Assembly: GCA_039029935.1 (NCBI GenBank)
Contig: JBCCFC010000237.1
Span: 1 to 13,199 of the forward strand
Direction of reading: 5' to 3'
From: G039029935 sp039029935
GTDB lineage: Bacteria > Chloroflexota > Anaerolineae > Caldilineales > Caldilineaceae
Length of the DNA stretch: 13,199 nt
Each line of letters begins with the position of its first letter. Within the stretch, counting starts at the first letter, position 1. A model generated the notes under the pieces. It was given only the letters and a program-made list of their open reading frames with translations. It searched no databases and was not told where the DNA came from. Positions 5,447-13,041 of this stretch are shown piece after piece. The translations under genes and the position numbers were made by a program.

Positions 5447-7906
5447 ATGAATCTTAAACAAAACACGACAATCTATATATCGCTTATCCTACTGATCATT
5501 ATATCCGGCTGCACAGCTATTGCTCCGGTTCCACAGGAAGTATCGCAGGAATCTCCATCAGCAGAACTGACAGAGACAAGTGACGTTGCTGAGACAGAAA
5601 ATTTTGATGATGCAAGTGAACCAACAGAAGAATTTGCAGTCACCGAGGCTGAGAGTGCGGATGAGGCGGGTGAATCAACAGAATCGAGCGAAGTTGCTGA
5701 GTCAGAAAGTACTGATGATGCCAGTGAACCAGCAGAAGAAGTTGTGGTTGCAGAGGTATCACCAGAATCACCGGAATCGGAAGAAGCCGAAGCACATCAC
5801 ACAGGCGAACCGAACCGCCTCATCGACGAGAAAAGCCCTTACCTGCTGCAACATGCCTATAACCCAGTCGATTGGTATCCTTGGGGTGAGGAGGCGTTTG
5901 CAAAAGCGGCAGCAGAAGGCAAGCCTATCTTTCTCTCCGTCGGCTATTCCACCTGTCACTGGTGTCATGTGATGGAGGATGAATCCTTTGAGGATGAAGA
6001 GGTGGCCGCGTTGATGAACGAGGCGTTTATCTCTATCAAGGTGGATCGTGAAGAGCGACCGGACATTGATGGCATTTACATGAATGTGGCCCAGCTTTTG
6101 AATCAGCGTGGTGGATGGCCGCTCAATGTGTTGCTGACACCCGACCAAAAGCCTTTCTTTGCAGCGACCTATATTCCGAAAGAGAGCCGTTTTCAACGCA
6201 CGGGCATGATGGACTTGATTCCACAAGTGCAACAGGCGTGGATATCACAACACGGTGAGATTTTGGCCTATGCCGATGAGATTGTCACCGCCCTCCAGCC
6301 GCCACAGATGAGCCAGTTGACCGATTTGGGGAGCGAAGATTTGCTGGGGACAAATTCACCCAATACGGCCTATCAGCAACTGAGCCAACGCTTTGACCCT
6401 GTGCATGGTGGGTTTGGTACAGCACCCAAGTTCCCCTCACCGCATAATCTGCTTTTCTTGCTGCGGTATTGGCAACGTACAGGCGATGCACAGGCACTAA
6501 ACATGGTCGAAACCACACTACAATCTATGCGGCGGGGCGGTGTCTATGACCAAATCGGCTATGGCTACCATCGCTATTCAACCGATGCTGGTTGGAAGTT
6601 ACCCCATTTTGAGAAGATGCTCTATGACCAGGCGATGCTGGCATTGGCCTACACCGAGACCTATCAGGCCACAGAAAACGAATTTTATCAGGATGTGGCA
6701 CGTGAAATTTTTACCTATGTGTTACGTGACATGACCGATCCGGAAGGCCCATTCTACTCGGCTGAGGATGCGGATAGCGAAGGTGAAGAGGGCATTTTCT
6801 ACCACTGGAGCATTGCTGAGTTGATCGAAATTCTGGGTGAGGAAGACGCCAATATCCTGATTGTACAGTCTGCTATGACTCAAGAAGGCAACTTCCTGGA
6901 GGAGGCCACACGTGAACCGACAGGCAAGAACATCATCTATTGGCATCAACCCCAACAGACAACTGCCGATGCGCTGGGCATCACGTTGGATGAACTGGAG
7001 AGCCGTATAGACACCATCCGCCCAAAGCTCTTTGAAGCACGCAAAACACGCATTCACCCCTATAAGGACGACAAGGTACTAACCGATTGGAACGGCCTTA
7101 TGATTGCCGCCTTTGCCAAAGCGGGGCGCGCCTTCCACGAACCAGCCTACACCGACGCCGCTAACAACGCCGCACAATTCCTACTCACAACCATGCGCAA
7201 CGAAGAGGGGCGGCTGTTGCACCGCTACCGCCAAGGCGAAGCGGCCATCCTTGCCAATATCGACGACTATGCCTTCCTCACCTGGGGGCTGCTCGAACTC
7301 TATGAAGCCACCTTCGACCTGACCTACTTAGAAGAGGCCATTGCGCTCAACAGTGAACTGGAAGCACATTTCTGGGACGAGTTTGTTGGTGGGTTCTATT
7401 TTACACCGGATGATGGCGAAAAGTTGATTACACGCCAGAAGGAGCTCTACGACGGTGCGATTCCATCGGGCAACTCGATTGCCATGCTCAATCTGATGCG
7501 ACTAGGGCGCATCACGGCCAACGCCGACTACGAAGCCAAGGCTGCTGAGTTGGCCTACTCCTTTGGGTCGCAAATCAGCGCAAATCCCACAGCGTATACG
7601 CAGTTGATGAGTGCCATTGAATTTGGTGTGGGACCATCGTATGAGGTCATCATTGTGGGTGAAGCGGAGGGCAGTGACACCGATGCCATGCTGACCGCGT
7701 TGCGTGATGAGTATGTCCCCAACAAGGTCGTTCTGCTACGTGAACCGAGTGACGATGCCCCCATCCTGAGCTTGGCCGAGTATACCGAGTTCTACTATGC
7801 CATTGACGACAAGGCAACGGCCTATGTCTGTCAGGATTATATCTGCGAATTCCCTACCAACGATCCTGCACAGATGGTGGCTTTGTTGGTGGGGCAAGAC
7901 GAATAG
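5447..7906 (+). CDS. Lipoprotein with DUF255 thioredoxin-like and alpha/alpha-toroid domains (YyaL/SPATA20 family)
   Basis: This 819-residue protein starts with a lipoprotein signal peptide: hydrophobic 9-20 then the lipobox ISGC with Cys22. Residues 25-118 are a strongly acidic Ser/Glu/Ala linker with an internal duplication. The DUF255 thioredoxin-fold domain follows (about 121-285): RLIDEKSPYLLQHAYNPVDW, the CHWCHVM motif at 170-176 with Cys170 and Cys173, and VDREERPDID. The rest (about 310-800) is the alpha-helical toroid part, with GGVYDQIGYGYHRYSTDAGW, LPHFEKMLYDQA and the DWNGLMIAAFAKA segment. The family's function is unknown; a disulfide or sugar-related role is guessed from the folds. 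Family members I know of are mostly cytosolic and lack the lipobox and linker, so export here is notable. GTGAGG precedes ATG 5447. It lies behind two terminators and probably has its own promoter. Confidence 0.92.
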   Translation: MNLKQNTTIYISLILLIIISGCTAIAPVPQEVSQESPSAELTETSDVAETENFDDASEPTEEFAVTEAESADEAGESTESSEVAESESTDDASEPAEEVVVAEVSPESPESEEAEAHHTGEPNRLIDEKSPYLLQHAYNPVDWYPWGEEAFAKAAAEGKPIFLSVGYSTCHWCHVMEDESFEDEEVAALMNEAFISIKVDREERPDIDGIYMNVAQLLNQRGGWPLNVLLTPDQKPFFAATYIPKESRFQRTGMMDLIPQVQQAWISQHGEILAYADEIVTALQPPQMSQLTDLGSEDLLGTNSPNTAYQQLSQRFDPVHGGFGTAPKFPSPHNLLFLLRYWQRTGDAQALNMVETTLQSMRRGGVYDQIGYGYHRYSTDAGWKLPHFEKMLYDQAMLALAYTETYQATENEFYQDVAREIFTYVLRDMTDPEGPFYSAEDADSEGEEGIFYHWSIAELIEILGEEDANILIVQSAMTQEGNFLEEATREPTGKNIIYWHQPQQTTADALGITLDELESRIDTIRPKLFEARKTRIHPYKDDKVLTDWNGLMIAAFAKAGRAFHEPAYTDAANNAAQFLLTTMRNEEGRLLHRYRQGEAAILANIDDYAFLTWGLLELYEATFDLTYLEEAIALNSELEAHFWDEFVGGFYFTPDDGEKLITRQKELYDGAIPSGNSIAMLNLMRLGRITANADYEAKAAELAYSFGSQISANPTAYTQLMSAIEFGVGPSYEVIIVGEAEGSDTDAMLTALRDEYVPNKVVLLREPSDDAPILSLAEYTEFYYAIDDKATAYVCQDYICEFPTNDPAQMVALLVGQDE
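5585..5740 (+). repeat. Duplicated acidic linker segment inside the DUF255 lipoprotein
   Basis: The 48-bp stretches 5585-5632 and 5693-5740 are similar and encode VAETENFDDASEPTEE and VAESESTDDASEPAEE. They are 108 bp (36 codons) apart in the same frame. This looks like a past in-frame duplication lengthening the linker between the lipid anchor and the folded domains. Confidence 0.75.
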
Positions 7907-8006
7907 TTCATCTGTTTGCATAAATTAATAAGGCCCCTTACAATAATGAGTCGCATAATGGACAACCCATCACCGTTTGGGGTATGTAAATAATTTTATG
8001 AGTACA

Positions 8007-8080
8007 AAATAAACCTTATGCCGGATACGCTACGAACATATAAATCTGTTCTGAGTATCCGACATAAGGTTTATTTTTTT
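8007..8080. terminator. Bidirectional terminator between converging genes
   Basis: Arms of 22 nt (8007-8028 and 8055-8076) are complementary apart from one mismatch. The right arm runs into a seven-T tract, and the left arm starts with an A-rich stretch that serves as a U tract on the other strand. An inner GAACA/TGTTC pair extends the fold in the loop. It lies about 100 bp after the DUF255 stop and 115 bp after the stop of the converging protease gene. The rest of 7907-8194 shows no gene. Confidence 0.8.
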
Positions 8081-8111
8081 GAGTCATCCTTTCTAATGTC
8101 TAGGATGACTC
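8081..8111. repeat. Perfect 10-bp inverted repeat next to the terminator
   Basis: GAGTCATCCT (8081-8090) and AGGATGACTC (8102-8111) flank an 11-nt loop. It directly follows the T tract of the bidirectional terminator. On the minus strand the protease transcript meets this stem first and then an A-rich, not T-rich, stretch, so it may assist or stabilise the transcript end instead of terminating on its own. Confidence 0.6.
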
Positions 8112-8194
8112 ATGGTTGAAGAGTGTATTTTATAGTCTAAAACGGCTCAGATACTATAAGCCTTACGACGAATATAGTTTGCACAGAGCGTATG

Positions 8195-11100
8195 TTATCG
8201 GCTCACAAACGGTATGAAGTAGGTGTGTGTATCAACCACCTGCAACGTACCCTGTGTGAACGCGGGGGCATAAAGGTCGTGACGCAAATCTAGCATTGTA
8301 CCGTCACCCATAGGTACAGCACTGCTAAAGAAGAGGTCCACGTCATAGTCACCTGCATCAACGCCAAAGATGGACAACTCAGCAGCCGACAAGAGGACAT
8401 TACCACTATAATCTGTGATCAGTGGCATGAAGATGGACGCTGCGCCAGGTCCACCAGAGCGATCAACACCCTGTTTGGTCAACTTGGCGATGACTGTGTG
8501 ATTGGTCAAGGCACGGCCATTGTCACCCAGTAGGCTGGCGATGATGGATTGCGTTTCAGCCTTTGTGTTGACCTCAACGGAGCTACCGTCACCAGTAGCT
8601 GACCCCGGGGCCATGACCAATGCGGTTTGCTCAGTTGCATGGGTACGGGCCAATGCCGCGATTGTGAAGGCCCAGTTTGTGCCACTGGTTCCGCTGGCAC
8701 CACGATGTCCTGCCGCCTGAACAACTTCGCTAGCAGCGTCCATCTGCTCGCTGGCATCAAGGTCGGGTTGGTGATACGCACCCAAGTTTGTATCAACCGT
8801 CACCAGACCTAAGCCATTCACAGCTTGGACAATGTAACGCACATTGTTTGGAACCACTGAGGCATCCAATGCCAACTCGCCAGACCAGTTGACAGTCTCC
8901 GTCTCATCTTGGATAAGATTAATAGACTGCCATTGACCAGAAAGGGCATCGTTGCCTTCCGATGTAAACGTGACCCAAACTTCTTGGATACCCGCGTTGG
9001 GGTTTCCTTGAACGCTGGCAGAGAATGCAATGGAACCGTCGCCCGATTCAGCCAGAATATTCGAGATGGCAGGTGGAGCCACCAGTGCTGCCCCCTCAAT
9101 ATACTCGCTGAAGAAAAGGCGTAGTCCCATGTCGTCATACTCACGCAGTACGCCCGCAACATCACCATTGTCATTAGAACGGAACTGCGCCGTTGTCACA
9201 TTGAGACGCGCCTCACCACCTTCGCCCTCGTCAAAGATAGCGTCAAAGTAGTTGATGCCCCAAGGTTGAACCGGATAGAACACAGAACTGTGGAATGGCA
9301 CATGCACCCCGCGAATTTCTGTGGTCGCTGCACCCGTCAATGGGATGATGCCGTCGTGATCATCATAGCTTGCACTACGGAAGCCAACACCACGTAAGAT
9401 GGCAGAGTCCCCTTCTGGTGCAACCACATCCACCTGTTCCAACGGCAAGGCTGGCTCGGCAGGGTTTACCACCAAACCATCATTACCTGTCAGATAGGTT
9501 GCCTCAATGGTTGTTTCCGACTCGGTATCGGAAAGTTGCACAGTATCTGGTATATGACTTGGCGTGATGGTCATGTCAACCACCTGCATACCAAGCACCG
9601 CACCTGGCCCTGCCTCAACCGCTTGGTTGCTGATAATAACGTTGTCTGCGTCACTATCACCATTGGAACGATTTGGCAGATCAAACTGGATCATCGGCAG
9701 ACCAAAGATGGTCGCTTGCAGCAGCGACTTCTCGTGAATGGGGCGCATTGTACCCAGTTCAGAAAGATAGCGTTGCTTGGCAGCCACCATTGCATCACCA
9801 ACGGCTATAGGACCGCTACCCACACGCAATTCCTTGGTAAAGAGCAGGTAGAGCCGCTCCGAGTATTCAATGAAGTCGGTGTCACCATACTGATAGCCTG
9901 TACCACCAATAAACGTTGCCTGTTTACGGGCAAACGTCTGTGCCCAATCTGGCTCCGGTGTCAGGTTAGAGATACCGTGATGGTTGACAACGTTGTAGCC
10001 CGAATGACACCCACCACTGTAGACAAGTGCATTGAACAGATCCGCATTGGTCAGAGCAAAATCCGCCGCAATCATGCGTGTGCTGTAGTCAGCCGCCAAC
10101 AGTGAACCCGCGCTAAAGTGACCAGCCAAGAACATGATATCGGGATTTGTGTCCAGAATCAACGACTTGAGCTGACTGCCTGTCCATGCCGATGGATGTT
10201 GTGGTGACAAGTCACCATCCATGATCAACGACTGGACATTGGTATCAGACCCCGAGCCAATTCCGGCTTCAAGCTCGGCAAGCACCGCATTAGCCGAATC
10301 TTCGAGGAAGTCGTAGCCTGATACCAATGCAGATTGTGGCGTATCCACCACACCCGCGTCAGTAGACAGATAGGCATCGACCACACCCGCCATTTCGGCT
10401 GGTGTTTCGACAAGACGGCCAACCGCAAGGTCAAAGACGGGCAAGGTATCGTCGTTGACCGACACTTCTTCCAGCGTACCATAGCGATCTTGGCTCAAGA
10501 AGTACCCATTCTTCAAGCTGGCCTGTGACGGCGTGTTGTTGAGAACTGGCACGACATAGTTGCGCTCATTGGCAAGATTCGCTTGGTCTGGATGACGGAA
10601 AAATGGAATATTATCATCATTGCCCACCAGTACAACATATTGGACAGGGTTGACGGCACGATAGGCCGCAACCACATCCTTGATTGCATAGGCAAGCAAA
10701 TTTTGTGCATAGGGACAAATCGGGTTTGCGTTGGCCTGCTGACGTGCAGCCGCCACGCGCGCATCCTGCGAGACATCAATGATTGTGCCTGCAATTTCAG
10801 GACGTGCCGCAAACGCATCCAGACTTGCCAACAACGGTGCAATTTCATCATCGCTATATTGGTTTTGCAGTTGTCCCCAGTCAGCCAAAATCAGCGTATT
10901 GAAATTGCCTGCCTCTGCGACCAGCGATGATGCTGGGAAGTCAGATGAGATATTGCTACATACGCCTGGTACCATCGCCACATCTAGGTGGTAATGAGCA
11001 TCAGGGACATGGACGCCGTTGCGACCACGAACGCGTATATAGAAGTAGCCATCTTGGTCCCACGTGTTGTTAAATATACCTTCGCTGATAGTCCCACGGA

Positions 11101-12700
11101 ATGCAGAAACCGAGAGCACACTCATCATCTGTGCGCTAGAGAATGCACTAGAGAACGCATCTGGGCTAAAAGCATCTGGTGAGAATGCATCTGGTGAGAA
11201 TGCATCTGGTGCAGACTCATCCTCAGAGAATGCGTCTGGACTAAATGCATCTGGTGCCGCTTCATCCTCAGAGAATGCATCTGGACTAAACGCATCTGGT
11301 GCTGCTTCATCCTCAGAGAATGCATCTGGACTAAACGCATCCGGACTAAACGCATCTGGTGCCGCTTCATCCTCAGAGAACGCATCTGGACTGAATGCAT
11401 CTGGACTAAACGCATCTGGTGCCGCTTCATCCTCAGAGAACGCGTCTGGCGAAAATGCATCCGGTGAGAACGCATCTGGGCTGAATGCATCTGGGCTGAA
11501 TGCGTCCGGCGCCGCTTCATCCTCAGAGAACGCATCCGGTGAGAATGCGTCTGGACTGAATGCATCTGGTGAGAACGCATCTGGGCTAAATGCATCTGGT
11601 GCAGCCTCATCCTCAGAGAATGCGTCTGGACTAAATGCGTCTGGACTAAATGCGTCTGGACTAAATGCATCTGGTGAGAATGCGTCTGGACTGAACGCGT
11701 CTGGACTGAACGCATCTGGACTAAATGCATCTGGACTAAATGCATCTGGACTAAATGCATCTGGACTAAATGCATCCGGTGAGAACGCGTCTGGTGAGAA
11801 CGCGTCTGGCGAGAATGCATCTGGTGAGAACGCATCTGGTGAGAACGCATCTGGCGAGAACGCGTCTGGCGAGAACGCGTCTGGCGAGAATGCATCTGGT
11901 GAGAACGCATCCGGACTGAATGCATCTGGACTAAATGCATCCGGTGAGAACGCGTCTGGGCTAAACGCATCTGGTGAGAACGCATCTGGTGAGAATGCGT
12001 CTGGGCTGAATGCGTCTGGACTGAATGCGTCTGGACTGAATGCGTCTGGGCTAAATGCATCGGGGCTGAACGCATCCGGTGAGAATGCGTCTGGACTGAA
12101 TGCATCTGGGCTAAATGCATCCGGTGCGAACTCGGCGCCCAGCAATTCAAGGTCTTCGGCTGAATCCGCAGCCAGCAACTCTTGCATTGCCACCGATATA
12201 TCTTTGTATAAACTCAAATCGTAATTGGCGGGCAAATTGGTCAATTGTAGAATCAATTTGCTATCCGGCTCAACTTTGAACTTATACCAACGAGATTGAC
12301 CTGCTTGGTTGAGATGTTGATCAACCATAGCATGATAAATACTTTCATAGGACGACAGCGTTAAATCACACGCTGCAACCCATGAAATGTTGTTCCTACA
12401 GAACACGGCATCTGAGACAGTGTCAGAGACAGTTTCCACCGCCTCCGCAACATCTGTTGCATCTGTATGAACACGAAGTGTGCTGTGTGCATTGCTCATA
12501 GACACAGCAGCAGATAATTGGGATTCACTTGCACGGGCCTGTATACCATTTGTTGTAGTGAGTAGTGTAATGGTGAGCAAGGCAATGGTAAAAACAGCAG
12601 TACAAATACTCAAAACTGCAACACGACGCCACGCAGCGAATGGTTGCATCTGCGTTGACTTTTGCATGCAGTGGAAGAGGTGAGGTCTAATATGTAACAT
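8195..12700 (-). CDS. Giant secreted C25 (gingipain-like) cysteine peptidase with a PDAFS pentapeptide array
   Basis: This 1501-residue protein has an N-terminal signal peptide: basic WRR at 24-26, hydrophobic about 27-48, likely cleavage after IQARA. A PPC-like beta-sandwich begins at about 125 (SRWYKFKVEPDSKLILQLTN), is interrupted by 65 tandem pentapeptides (193-517), and resumes at about 540 (TWDQDGYFYIRVRGRNG). The peptidase domain (about 600-1008) has the clan CD pattern: His861 in FLAGHFSAGS and Cys898 in SGGCHSGYN, 37 residues apart, each after a hydrophobic strand. Also present are VVLVGNDDNIPFF and the closing segment LLQATIFGLPMIQFDLP. Residues 1010-1501 are beta-rich, with no family I can name with confidence, and end in YFIPFVSR. 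GGAGTGG 10 nt upstream supports ATG 12700; internal ATGs at 12667 and 12649 lack a ribosome-binding site. It probably cleaves extracellular proteins. Cleavage after Arg or Lys, as in gingipains, is not established. Confidence 0.88.
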   Translation of the reverse strand: MLHIRPHLFHCMQKSTQMQPFAAWRRVAVLSICTAVFTIALLTITLLTTTNGIQARASESQLSAAVSMSNAHSTLRVHTDATDVAEAVETVSDTVSDAVFCRNNISWVAACDLTLSSYESIYHAMVDQHLNQAGQSRWYKFKVEPDSKLILQLTNLPANYDLSLYKDISVAMQELLAADSAEDLELLGAEFAPDAFSPDAFSPDAFSPDAFSPDAFSPDAFSPDAFSPDAFSPDAFSPDAFSPDAFSPDAFSPDAFSPDAFSPDAFSPDAFSPDAFSPDAFSPDAFSPDAFSPDAFSPDAFSPDAFSPDAFSPDAFSPDAFSPDAFSPDAFSPDAFSPDAFSPDAFSPDAFSPDAFSPDAFSEDEAAPDAFSPDAFSPDAFSPDAFSPDAFSEDEAAPDAFSPDAFSPDAFSPDAFSPDAFSEDEAAPDAFSPDAFSPDAFSEDEAAPDAFSPDAFSPDAFSEDEAAPDAFSPDAFSEDEAAPDAFSPDAFSEDESAPDAFSPDAFSPDAFSPDAFSSAFSSAQMMSVLSVSAFRGTISEGIFNNTWDQDGYFYIRVRGRNGVHVPDAHYHLDVAMVPGVCSNISSDFPASSLVAEAGNFNTLILADWGQLQNQYSDDEIAPLLASLDAFAARPEIAGTIIDVSQDARVAAARQQANANPICPYAQNLLAYAIKDVVAAYRAVNPVQYVVLVGNDDNIPFFRHPDQANLANERNYVVPVLNNTPSQASLKNGYFLSQDRYGTLEEVSVNDDTLPVFDLAVGRLVETPAEMAGVVDAYLSTDAGVVDTPQSALVSGYDFLEDSANAVLAELEAGIGSGSDTNVQSLIMDGDLSPQHPSAWTGSQLKSLILDTNPDIMFLAGHFSAGSLLAADYSTRMIAADFALTNADLFNALVYSGGCHSGYNVVNHHGISNLTPEPDWAQTFARKQATFIGGTGYQYGDTDFIEYSERLYLLFTKELRVGSGPIAVGDAMVAAKQRYLSELGTMRPIHEKSLLQATIFGLPMIQFDLPNRSNGDSDADNVIISNQAVEAGPGAVLGMQVVDMTITPSHIPDTVQLSDTESETTIEATYLTGNDGLVVNPAEPALPLEQVDVVAPEGDSAILRGVGFRSASYDDHDGIIPLTGAATTEIRGVHVPFHSSVFYPVQPWGINYFDAIFDEGEGGEARLNVTTAQFRSNDNGDVAGVLREYDDMGLRLFFSEYIEGAALVAPPAISNILAESGDGSIAFSASVQGNPNAGIQEVWVTFTSEGNDALSGQWQSINLIQDETETVNWSGELALDASVVPNNVRYIVQAVNGLGLVTVDTNLGAYHQPDLDASEQMDAASEVVQAAGHRGASGTSGTNWAFTIAALARTHATEQTALVMAPGSATGDGSSVEVNTKAETQSIIASLLGDNGRALTNHTVIAKLTKQGVDRSGGPGAASIFMPLITDYSGNVLLSAAELSIFGVDAGDYDVDLFFSSAVPMGDGTMLDLRHDLYAPAFTQGTLQVVDTHTYFIPFVSR
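11150..12124 (-). repeat. 65-unit in-frame 15-bp tandem repeat encoding PDAFS/EDEAA
   Basis: The 975 bp divide exactly into 65 units of 15 bp. Fifty-eight encode PDAFS, six EDEAA and one EDESA. The N-terminal 34 units are uninterrupted PDAFS. The seven acidic units then start, in + coordinates, at 11600, 11510, 11420, 11360, 11300, 11255 and 11210. DNA units vary at third positions and at the Ser codon, while the peptide is constant. Flanking sequence on the C-terminal side (SSAFSSAQ) looks like decayed units. Confidence 0.97.
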
Positions 12701-12730
12701 TATTGAACCACTCCATAGAGTATTACAAGG

Positions 12731-12831
12731 TAGGGACCCAGAAATTGTTTCGTGTCAGCGCATCGCATCGGGTATGGTGATGGAGCGCATAAACACGTAC
12801 TCCTTGTGAAACGACTTTGTTCTGGACCCTA
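12731..12831. repeat. Imperfect terminal inverted repeats upstream of the protease gene
   Basis: The left end TAGGGACCCAGAA and the right end, read in reverse complement TAGGGTCCAGAA, match apart from one substitution and one extra base. Both continue after a few bases into GTTTC. The 101-bp segment has no coding capacity and could be a small non-autonomous transposon remnant or a transcript-leader fold. It sits 30 bp before the start codon of the protease gene, where its promoter should be. No clear target duplication was found. Confidence 0.35.
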
Positions 12832-12964
12832 ACAAAACTGCAAACTATATTCAAAACTCTTCAAGTGCTTGATTCACTTGTTTATAATTGATAGATGACT
12901 GTCAATCGATGACTATCGGCTCCATCAAGATGAACTGAACAAGCATACCGTTTTAGAATATTTT

Positions 12965-13018
12965 GATGCAGACAAAAGTCGTAGCTTAAATCTATTAAGA
13001 CTTTTGTCGTACTGCATC
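12965..13018. repeat. Bulged hairpin structure
   Basis: GATGCAG (12965-12971) pairs with CTGCATC (13012-13018). ACAAAAGT (12972-12979) pairs with ACTTTTGT (13000-13007), leaving a CGTA bulge (13008-13011). CTTAA/TTAAG closes an inner loop, with CGTAG left unpaired opposite. The fold is too ordered to be chance, but it has no T tract after it. It could be a leader structure for the gene starting at 13042. The stretch 12832-12964 shows nothing I can name. Confidence 0.55.
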
Positions 13019-13041
13019 CAGTCCATTGTACATCGTAAGGA

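Noticed and set aside
5768..6232. Minus-strand open frame inside the DUF255 lipoprotein gene
   Set aside because: It is antisense to a conserved coding region that includes the CHWCH motif, and has no features of its own.
11150..12124. CRISPR array
   Set aside because: Units are 15 bp, directly adjacent, in frame and code for a constant peptide; there are no spacers.
11150..12124. Classic pentapeptide-repeat (A(D/N)LXX) beta-helix
   Set aside because: PDAFS has Pro in every unit, and Asp falls where the fold needs a small inward residue if Phe is taken as the central position. The period is the same but the pattern is not.
11064..12224. A 386-codon open frame on the plus strand across the repeat, and another minus-strand frame (11125-12150), both made of repeated pentapeptides
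   Set aside because: A 15-bp repeat without stops is open in a frame over its whole length in several frames at once. The frames end soon outside the repeat, have no ribosome-binding site I can see, and lie inside the well-supported protease gene.
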